The notes beneath the pieces are model-generated. The model made no database searches. It was not told where the DNA came from and was given only the letters and a program-made list of their open reading frames with translations. 64,000 bases of DNA from Salinibaculum litoreum. Its GTDB lineage: Archaea; Halobacteriota; Halobacteria; Halobacteriales; Haloarculaceae. The stretch is from positions 1,984,001 through 2,048,000 of the forward strand of contig CP046866.1 of assembly GCA_009789175.1 (NCBI GenBank), given 5' to 3'. The stretch's first letter is position 1; the number at the start of each line of letters is the position of its first letter. Positions 8,797 to 15,309 of the stretch are shown here, piece after piece. The translations under genes were made by a program, and so were the position numbers.

Positions 8797-9546
8797 ATGG
8801 ACGAGACCATCGAGGAGCGTCTCGCGGCAGTCGAGCGCGCGCTGACCGACGACGATCACGACCTCGCCGCGCTGGCCGAAGCCGGTGACCTCGCCGAGCG
8901 GGTCGAAACGCTCGAGACCGAGTGCGAGACATACGAGGACCGCATCGCGGAACTAGAAGCGGCAACCCAGGCCCTGCGTGGGTACGTGGGCAACGTCCGG
9001 GCGGTCAACGAGGATGTGCGCCAGCGCGCCGACCGCGCGCTCGAACTCGCAGAGGGCGAGCAGCCGACGGCCGGCGACGGCCACGGCGACACCGCCGACC
9101 GGACTGAAACGCGACGCGAGGAGCCAACACTGGAACTCGATGCAGGCGATGAGGCCGGCGAGATTCCTGATAGTCAGAATCAGGCCACTAACAGCGGTAC
9201 TGGTGATCGAGGGGAGTCCGGCCAGCAACCCACCCGCGATGAGAGACAGACGGGGAACTCGCCCGCGGGCGGGCAAAGTGACCACCGCGAGCGTGCCTCG
9301 ACGTGTCCGCTCTGTAATGGCGACGGGACTCCAGGTCAGTCGGACGACGCGGCTGACACAGGGAACCACCCCCTCGAGGCCGCGAGTCAACGAATGTCGA
9401 CGGCAGGAACCACATCGGAGGCAGCGAGTGACCTACTGGATGGAAGCGACCGCGAGGGAGTGCCCGACGGAGGAAGAGTCGAGCTATCGGACGATGACGG
9501 GTCCGGGGACACGGACCTGCTCCACCGGATTCGGGCGCTGCTCTGA
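8797..9546 (+). CDS. Pilus-cluster accessory protein, DUF7310-like coiled coil
   Basis: 249 residues. The first 85 are a predicted coiled coil (MDETIEERLAAVERAL..., then repeated E/L heptads), followed by a long disordered, Asp/Gly/Ser-rich region. A single CPLC motif (STCPLCNGDG, about residue 170) is the only cysteine pair, possibly a half zinc site. The C-terminus ends in a short helix (DTDLLHRIRALL). I recall this as DUF7310, found beside haloarchaeal TadA/TadC genes; the number is from memory. Its TGA overlaps the ATG of the next gene by one base, so the two are translationally coupled. It is probably a cytoplasmic partner of the pilus ATPase; the role is inferred from position only. Confidence 0.65.
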   Translation: MDETIEERLAAVERALTDDDHDLAALAEAGDLAERVETLETECETYEDRIAELEAATQALRGYVGNVRAVNEDVRQRADRALELAEGEQPTAGDGHGDTADRTETRREEPTLELDAGDEAGEIPDSQNQATNSGTGDRGESGQQPTRDERQTGNSPAGGQSDHRERASTCPLCNGDGTPGQSDDAADTGNHPLEAASQRMSTAGTTSEAASDLLDGSDREGVPDGGRVELSDDDGSGDTDLLHRIRALL

Positions 9547-9995
9547 TGCTTCGGGTGGTCCTCGCCGTCGTGCTGGCGACGGTGTTGCTCGGCATTGCGT
9601 TGCCGGTCGCCGACAGCGCCCGCGTCGCCCACGCCGACTCACAGGTTCACACCGAACTCGACCACCTCGACACGGCAGCACAGGACCTGCGGGCAGCGAG
9701 CGACCCGACCGAGCCACGTATCGACGGCGCTCACATCGAGCAGACAGTGGTCCTCCCGGGCCCGGCGTGGGGAAAAGCCAGCATCGAATGGCTTACCATT
9801 CCACCGCGGGCCGACGATACTGGCATCCGCTGGCGGGTCGCCGGCGGGACGACACAGCGACTGCGTCCCGACGTACCGCTGGTCGCACCGCCCGACGGGC
9901 TTACTCTCCGGGAGCGTGGCCGACACCGTCTGCGGCTGGAACTCCAGCGACGCGAGAAGGGTGTCGTCGTGGTCGTCACCCGGGCGGACCGGTAG
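9546..9995 (+). CDS. Membrane-anchored pilus-cluster protein, DUF7311-like
   Basis: 149 residues. An N-terminal hydrophobic helix (about 2-22, VVLAVVLATVLLGIALPVA) is followed by a short amphipathic helix and a beta-rich domain with many Arg and Pro residues. This looks like a signal-anchored extracytoplasmic protein; it lacks a clear prepilin cleavage motif. The start overlaps the stop of the previous gene (TGATG at 9544-9548). A new promoter with the shared motif follows, so these two genes form a small unit ahead of the ATPase. I recall the name DUF7311, unverified. Function unknown, presumably pilus assembly. Confidence 0.6.
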   Translation: MLRVVLAVVLATVLLGIALPVADSARVAHADSQVHTELDHLDTAAQDLRAASDPTEPRIDGAHIEQTVVLPGPAWGKASIEWLTIPPRADDTGIRWRVAGGTTQRLRPDVPLVAPPDGLTLRERGRHRLRLELQRREKGVVVVVTRADR

Positions 9996-9998
9996 CGA

Positions 9999-10031
9999 GA
10001 TTTAAGTCCGAAGCCGGGACCAGCCCGGCCC
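9999..10031 (+). promoter_or_regulatory. Pilus-cluster promoter motif, copy 2
   Basis: TATA-like GATTTAAG at 9999-10006, then GAAGCCGGGACCA at 10010-10022 (12 of 13 bases identical to copies 1 and 3), ending 9 bp before ATG 10032. It overlaps the end of no gene and lies in a 36-bp gap, so it is not explained by coding constraint. Confidence 0.65.
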
Positions 10032-11936
10032 ATGGAATCACTGCGACGGACGCTCACCGGCGGGCTGTTCGACCGCGGGGGGACCACCACGGAGTGTGGG
10101 TGTGTGACCGAGTTCGGCGACACGCGGCTCCGAGTCGATGCCTCGGACTGTCAGCATGGCGGGCGGTTGTCCAAGAGCGAACACTGCCGGGCGACGGTCA
10201 TCGAGTGTCTCACAGAGCGTGATGTGGGGGCAGTTCACGTCCACGACGCCGGCATCGAGCGAGTCTACGACGGTGACGCAGCCGCGTTGCTGGTCGCTGC
10301 CGGGCGGTTCCTGGAGGCTGTTCGGTTCCACGACGAGAGACTGGCCCAGCGTGTCCGGCAGGACCCACTCGGGGCGGCTCGTGAAGCCATCGGGCGTGCG
10401 GATGCAGTCGCCGAGGTGGCCGCCGAGACGGGACTGGCCGAGGTGACAGAAATGGCAGGCGACTACGAGCGAGCGCTCGGCCCGCTCGCTGGCCTCTCTG
10501 TCAGCGACTGGCGGGTCGACACGACGACGCCAGCGGGGAGCCGGCTGCTCGACCGGCGAGAACTCGACACCGGGTCGACAGCTCGCATCTACGAACTACC
10601 AGGCGAGCGCGACCGATACGTACTGGAGCCAGCAGGTCACGCTCTCGGAACGCCCGAGAGCGCTGTCATCGAGGCAGCGTACGACAGACTGGCAGACGGA
10701 CATATTACCGGCGGGGACCGGGCTGCTGGGCGAGCGGTCCGGGCGGTCATCGAGGCTGATGTCATCGAAACTGACGGCGATGTGCCGGTCGAGCGGATGG
10801 CAGCAGTCCTACACAAACACACACGCGGACACGGCCTGCTGACGGACCTCTTTGCCGACCCGGGAGTCTCGGACGTGTTCGTGACTGCGCCTGCGACCGA
10901 GACAACGGTGTCCGTCCGTGTCGGTGACCGACGGCTGCCGACGAACGTTCGGCTGACAGAGCGCGGCGTCGACGCTCTGGCCTCGCGGTATCGACGGGAG
11001 AGTGGCCGCGGGTTCTCCAGGGCCGACCCGACACTCGACGCGGCGACCGAGGTTGGGGAGAGGCAGGTCCGGGTCGCGGGGGTGACCGACCCGGCGAGTG
11101 ATGGCATCGGCTTTGCCTTCCGCGCTCACGACCGGGACGTGTGGACACTCCCGGCGCTGGTCGCCAACGGGACGCTCTCGGCGTCGGCCGCTGCCCTGTG
11201 TTCGCTGGCTATCGAGCGTGGCAGCGCACTCCTCGTGGCCGGCCCGCGTGGTGCGGGCAAGACTACCTTGCTCGGTGCCTTGCTGTGGGAACTTCCACCC
11301 TCAATCCGGACAGTTGTCATCGAGGACACACCGGAGCTTCCGGTCGAATCGCTGCAGACACAGGGCAGGGACATACAGGCGTTGCGCGCGGCCGACGATG
11401 AGACGTTTACGCCCGCAGAGGCGTTGCGGACCGCACTCAGACTCGGCGAGGGGGCACTCGCTGTGGGGGAAGTCCGTGGCGAGGAAGCACAGGTGCTCTA
11501 CGAGGCGATGCGCGTGGGTGCCAACGACGACGCCGTGCTGGGGACGATTCACGGCGACGAGGGCGAGGCTGTCTTCGAGCGAGTTGTGGCCGACCTCGGT
11601 GTGCCGGCCTCCTCGTTTGGTGCGACCGACCTGCTGGTGACGACTGAGCGAACGGCCGGGGGTACCCGGCGCGTCCGCTGTATCGAGGAAATCCTTGAGG
11701 GTGAGAGCGGGCAGTTTGCGACGCTGTACGAACAGGGCGAGGACGGCCTGTCGGCGAGTGGGCGCATCGACCGTGGGAACAGCCAGTTCGTCGACGGCCT
11801 CCGTGCCCCTGCCGAGTCCTACGCCGACCTTCGGGACTGTCTCGGGAAGCGAACAGACAGGCTCGCAGCACTCGCCGAGGCTGGCCGGACTGGACCCGCA
11901 GCGGTCGACGAGGACGTGCTGGAGCGCCAGCGATGA
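10032..11936 (+). CDS. PilB/TadA-type pilus assembly ATPase
   Basis: Type II/IV secretion system ATPase that powers pilin polymerisation at the membrane. 634 residues. The N-terminus holds a compact Cys/His cluster (C22, C24, C40, H42, H51, C52) that looks like a zinc site. A GspE/PilT-type N-domain follows (HKHTRGHGLLTDLFADPGVSD), then the RecA core: Walker A GPRGAGKTT at 404-412, the Asp box VVIEDTPELP, an atypical Walker B with LAVGEVRGEEA at about 476-486, and IHGDEG (His box). It has its own promoter motif and overlaps the next gene by ATGA (11933-11936). It groups with haloarchaeal pilus/archaellum-type ATPases; the exact paralogue cannot be fixed here. Confidence 0.88.
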   Translation: MESLRRTLTGGLFDRGGTTTECGCVTEFGDTRLRVDASDCQHGGRLSKSEHCRATVIECLTERDVGAVHVHDAGIERVYDGDAAALLVAAGRFLEAVRFHDERLAQRVRQDPLGAAREAIGRADAVAEVAAETGLAEVTEMAGDYERALGPLAGLSVSDWRVDTTTPAGSRLLDRRELDTGSTARIYELPGERDRYVLEPAGHALGTPESAVIEAAYDRLADGHITGGDRAAGRAVRAVIEADVIETDGDVPVERMAAVLHKHTRGHGLLTDLFADPGVSDVFVTAPATETTVSVRVGDRRLPTNVRLTERGVDALASRYRRESGRGFSRADPTLDAATEVGERQVRVAGVTDPASDGIGFAFRAHDRDVWTLPALVANGTLSASAAALCSLAIERGSALLVAGPRGAGKTTLLGALLWELPPSIRTVVIEDTPELPVESLQTQGRDIQALRAADDETFTPAEALRTALRLGEGALAVGEVRGEEAQVLYEAMRVGANDDAVLGTIHGDEGEAVFERVVADLGVPASSFGATDLLVTTERTAGGTRRVRCIEEILEGESGQFATLYEQGEDGLSASGRIDRGNSQFVDGLRAPAESYADLRDCLGKRTDRLAALAEAGRTGPAAVDEDVLERQR

Positions 11937-13630
11937 ACACCATCGAAACGCTTGCGTGCCTGTATCCGTGGGAGGTTGACCCCACCGATGACCTCCGACA
12001 GGCAGTCAGGTTCCTCGACCTCTCGGTATCGCCGGCAACCGTGCTGCGTGCTGCGAACGGCCTCGCCTTGGTTGGTGCTGGGCTGACGCTTGTGGTGGCG
12101 GTGCTGGCACCGCCACACAGTCGAGTGCTTGCGACACTGATACTGGGAGCGGTGACGGTTCTCGCACTCGCTGGGGCGCAGTCCGCACCGCACCTGCTCG
12201 CAACTGCTCGACGCGTTCGTGCACTCGGGGATGCTCCCGACCTCGTCGCCAGAGCAGTGTTGCGAATGCGCCTTGCGCCCTCGCCGGAGGCTGCAGCGGA
12301 GTTCGCCGCCAGCGCCGGTGATGGGCCACTCGCAAGGAGCCTGGCCCGCCACGTCCGGCAAGCGCACACCGGGACGACCACGGCACTCGTCTCCTTCGGC
12401 GGCGAGTGGGGCGAGTGGTTTCCGGCCCTGTCACGGTCGCTGACGCTCGTTGCTGCGGCCGGCGAGATGGGCGAGCGGGACCGCGACCGGACACTCGACC
12501 GGGCGCTGACAGTCGTACTCGATGGGACACGAAGTCAGATGCAGGCTTTTGCCGGCCGTATCGGGCGACCCGTAACTGCGCTGTATGCCTTTGGTGTCCT
12601 GTTGCCGACAGCACTGGTTGCGCTGTTGCCCGCTGCCCACGCCGTCGGAGTGGGAATTACCTCGCTGACGGTCCTGCTTGTCTATGACCTGTTGTTGCCA
12701 GGACTGTTGCTCGCGGCGTCGGTCTGGCTGCTCACACGCCGCCCGGTCACCTTCCCACCACCGAACGTCCCCCGCTCGCACCCGGATGTTCCAGACAGGA
12801 CGGCGCACGCGCTCTGTGGTGGGGTTCTCGCCGCAGGCGCTGGCGGTGCCGCCGGGTTCGTTTTCTTTCCGTCGTGGGCACCACCGGTTGCAGCCGTCGG
12901 GCTCGGTGTCGGGACAGCACTGCTCGTCTATCACCGGCCGGTGCTATCAGTCTACGAGCGGGTTCGAAGCGTCGAGGAGGGGTTGACGGACGCCCTCTCG
13001 TTCGTCGGGCGGCGGGTCGCAAACGGGCGGGCGGTCGAGGCGGCGATAGCCGAAGCAGGCGCCGAACTGTCCGGCGAGATGGCCGAGGTATTGGGAGCGA
13101 CGGCCCGCCGGCAGCAACAGCTACAGGTCGGCGTCCGCGAGGCGTTTCTCGGAGAGAGCGGGTCGCTGGCGGACATTCCGAGTCGACGGGTCCGCGGGGC
13201 CGTTGCCTTCCTCGCGCTGGCAGCCGAGGAAGGACGGCCGGCAGGGCCGGCGATACTGGCACTGGCCGACCACATCGACGAACTCCATCGCGTCGAGGAG
13301 TCCGCGCGCCACGAGCTGCAGTCGGTCTGTGGCACGCTCCAGAGCACGGGCACGCTCTTTGGCCCGCTGGTGGCTGGGTCGACAGTCGCACTCGCGGAGG
13401 GCATGGCCGTCGATGCCGCCGTCGTACCGGGAGACGCACAGTCGCTGCCCTGGCTCGGGCTGATAGTCGGCGTGTACGCACTGGCGCTGGCGGCGATTCT
13501 CCCCGCGCTGGCGACCGCGCTGGTCCGTGGATTCGACCGGGCGCTCGTGGGTGTACGGGTCGGACAGTCACTCGTGACTGCAACGGTCGTCTATCTGGTC
13601 GCCTACCAGCTAGTCGCGGGGCTGGCCTGA
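11933..13630 (+). CDS. PilC/TadC-type pilus platform membrane protein
   Basis: Polytopic inner-membrane partner of the assembly ATPase (type II secretion F-domain family). 565 residues with two similar halves, each a cytoplasmic helical bundle followed by hydrophobic helices: TM pair at about 45-85, a pair near 205-255, a pair near 290-330, and a cluster at about 475-565. The duplicated F-domain layout is normal for archaeal TadC-like proteins. The start overlaps the ATPase stop by 4 bp, which implies coupled translation and stoichiometric production. A 32-bp gap with another copy of the promoter motif separates it from the following small genes. Confidence 0.85.
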   Translation: MNTIETLACLYPWEVDPTDDLRQAVRFLDLSVSPATVLRAANGLALVGAGLTLVVAVLAPPHSRVLATLILGAVTVLALAGAQSAPHLLATARRVRALGDAPDLVARAVLRMRLAPSPEAAAEFAASAGDGPLARSLARHVRQAHTGTTTALVSFGGEWGEWFPALSRSLTLVAAAGEMGERDRDRTLDRALTVVLDGTRSQMQAFAGRIGRPVTALYAFGVLLPTALVALLPAAHAVGVGITSLTVLLVYDLLLPGLLLAASVWLLTRRPVTFPPPNVPRSHPDVPDRTAHALCGGVLAAGAGGAAGFVFFPSWAPPVAAVGLGVGTALLVYHRPVLSVYERVRSVEEGLTDALSFVGRRVANGRAVEAAIAEAGAELSGEMAEVLGATARRQQQLQVGVREAFLGESGSLADIPSRRVRGAVAFLALAAEEGRPAGPAILALADHIDELHRVEESARHELQSVCGTLQSTGTLFGPLVAGSTVALAEGMAVDAAVVPGDAQSLPWLGLIVGVYALALAAILPALATALVRGFDRALVGVRVGQSLVTATVVYLVAYQLVAGLA

Positions 13631-13631
13631 G

Positions 13632-13662
13632 CTTTATATCCGAATCCGGGACCAGACTGCCC
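13632..13662 (+). promoter_or_regulatory. Pilus-cluster promoter motif, copy 3
   Basis: Clear TATA-like CTTTATAT at 13632-13639 followed by GAATCCGGGACCA at 13642-13654, ending 8 bp before ATG 13663. The 13-mer is identical to copy 1 about 4.9 kb upstream. It marks an internal promoter separating the machinery genes from the surface-protein genes. Confidence 0.7.
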
Positions 13663-14127
13663 ATGCTCGACGCGCCGATCGAGACATGGTACGTGTGGCT
13701 GGGGCTGGGTGTCGCCAGCGTCGTCGTCGCGGGGCTGGCGCTCGCCTTGCCGACGAGTTCCCCGCCGTCGGCGATACCCGTGGCCGATGCCGTCGATGGC
13801 GTCGCGTCCAGCCCACACGAAGCCCGGACGACCGTCGAGGTCCCGGGAGAACAGATGCGTCTGGAATCGGATGCCGTCGCGGTCCGCTCCGACGGCGGGA
13901 CCGCACACGCACGGTTCACCTACGGACCGGTGACGCCGGTGGGCGACGGGCGTCTCCGCGAGGTACTGTACGGACGCCAGCCCGAAGATGTCTTCGAGAA
14001 TCGGAGACAGTTCGAGACAGCCATCTCGGCGGCACGAAACCGGACGGCGACGTGGCAGGAGACGCCGGACCGACTCGTCGTCAGTCGCGTCGAATGGAGG
14101 GATGTCGATGCGACGCTCGTCGGATAG
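13663..14127 (+). CDS. Small membrane-anchored pilus-cluster protein, DUF7283-like
   Basis: 154 residues. One transmembrane helix at about 9-31 (WYVWLGLGVASVVVAGLAL), then an extracytoplasmic domain beginning with Ser/Pro-rich sequence, rich in Arg, Asp and Val. It lies directly behind the PilC/TadC gene and overlaps the next gene by 20 bp. I recall DUF7283 through DUF7286 as the families in this haloarchaeal neighbourhood, but cannot check which number fits. The ATG at 13663 is fixed by the TATA-like/motif spacing. Probably a pilus-assembly or minor surface component; no biochemical role is visible. Confidence 0.65.
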   Translation: MLDAPIETWYVWLGLGVASVVVAGLALALPTSSPPSAIPVADAVDGVASSPHEARTTVEVPGEQMRLESDAVAVRSDGGTAHARFTYGPVTPVGDGRLREVLYGRQPEDVFENRRQFETAISAARNRTATWQETPDRLVVSRVEWRDVDATLVG

Positions 14128-14497
14128 GGGGCAAGTCGAACCACTGGCTGTACTGGCTGCGCTACTTGCGATCTCGGCAGCGCTGGTCGTCTACGCCGGC
14201 GCACTCGGCGATGCAGTACCCGAGAAGCCAGACTCAAAGACCCCACAGATGATTCATGACCGGATCCAACAGAATATCTCCTCGACCGGCGTCGTTCATC
14301 CGGGCCGACTCGGTGCATCCCTAGAGAGGGTCCCCAGCAGCTGGAGCGCAAACGCGACACTCGTCACAGAACACAATCGCTGGACGAGCGGTCCCGACCC
14401 GCCGGGCGATGCCGAGCGTGTCAGAAGTCGCGTGAGCGTGGCACTGGGACCGGACCGCATCCAGCCCGGGCAGTTCCGGGTGGTGGTCTGGCGATGA
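14108..14497 (+). CDS. Pilin-like small protein with class III-type N-terminus
   Basis: 129 residues starting MRRSSDRGQVEPLAVLAALL. The positively charged start, DRG-Q-V-E junction and following 20-residue hydrophobic helix resemble archaeal prepilins cleaved before Q (class III signal peptides), so it may be processed by a PibD-like peptidase and polymerised as a minor pilin. The remaining domain is short, with two N-x-S/T sequons. An alternative ATG lies at 14102. It overlaps the preceding gene by 20 bp and the following one by 4 bp. I recall DUF7285 for this position. No prepilin peptidase is encoded in the window. Confidence 0.6.
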   Translation: MRRSSDRGQVEPLAVLAALLAISAALVVYAGALGDAVPEKPDSKTPQMIHDRIQQNISSTGVVHPGRLGASLERVPSSWSANATLVTEHNRWTSGPDPPGDAERVRSRVSVALGPDRIQPGQFRVVVWR

Positions 14498-15309
14498 GAG
14501 CAATCAGTACGGTCCTTGACGTGGCCGTCTTCGTGTTACTGGTCGCTGCTGCCGTCGGGACGCTCGTTGTCGTTGACCCACCAGCGGAGACTGCCACCAG
14601 CGCCGACGAAACGGCGGAAGTCGTCGCAAGCAGTACGCTGTCGGTCGAGTACGAACTCCGCGGGTCGACGAGACGGACCCATGGCACGATGGGGTCACTG
14701 CTCGGTCGCGGGGCAGTCGCCGATGCGACGCTTCGGGGGTCAGCCATCTCTGAGATGAACGATGGTTACCGTGAGACGGTCCGGTCGGCAACCCGACAGA
14801 AGCTAGTCGCCCCTGAACGGACCCAACTGGAGGCTCGCTGGGAGCCGTACCCCGATGCGCCGATGCAGGGGTCGTTGGTCGTCGGGTCGGCACCACCGGA
14901 CGGCGTCGACGTGCACACTGCAACAGTGACTGTCCCCGCACCGGTACCGGAGAGCGGCGTCGTTGACGGGAGCCGACCGACCAGCTACGAACCCGTCGCG
15001 TACGCGGTGGCACAGGCCGTGGCGGACGGACTCCTGCCGTCGAATCGCGTCGATGCCTCCGTCTACCGGGAATCGCCGACTGCCACCGCCACCAGCGCCC
15101 GCTACCGGGCTATCGCCAGCGAAACGGATGTCTCAGTCGACGAACTGCTGACCCGTGGCAACGTCGATGCGGCCCACAGTCGCATAGTCGATGGCCTTGC
15201 CAGGCTATTCGCTGGGGACATGCAACGAGAGTTCGACTCTCCGGCGGAGGCGGCTGCGGCTGTCCAGACTGGCGAGGTGACAATTGTCGTCAGGCGGTGG
15301 GACGAATGA
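14494..15309 (+). CDS. Pilin-like protein with RAIS-TV N-terminus, DUF7284-like
   Basis: 271 residues. The N-terminus MRAISTVLDVAVFVLLVAA matches the haloarchaeal type IV prepilin pattern (basic residue, small residue, I/V-S-x-V, hydrophobic helix), suggesting cleavage after residue 3 and use of the helix as polymerisation stem. The large C-terminal domain is soluble and rich in Ala, Val and Thr, long for a major pilin, so a minor pilin or tip protein is more likely. It overlaps both neighbours by ATGA (14494-14497 and 15306-15309), so the three surface-protein genes are tightly coupled. Confidence 0.6.
   Translation: MRAISTVLDVAVFVLLVAAAVGTLVVVDPPAETATSADETAEVVASSTLSVEYELRGSTRRTHGTMGSLLGRGAVADATLRGSAISEMNDGYRETVRSATRQKLVAPERTQLEARWEPYPDAPMQGSLVVGSAPPDGVDVHTATVTVPAPVPESGVVDGSRPTSYEPVAYAVAQAVADGLLPSNRVDASVYRESPTATATSARYRAIASETDVSVDELLTRGNVDAAHSRIVDGLARLFAGDMQREFDSPAEAAAAVQTGEVTIVVRRWDE

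Noticed and set aside
12874-13662. A 263-codon 5' extension of the small membrane protein gene at 13663
   Set aside because: The extension overlaps the PilC/TadC gene in another frame, is extremely Arg/Gly-rich, and a TATA-like element and shared motif lie directly before 13663.
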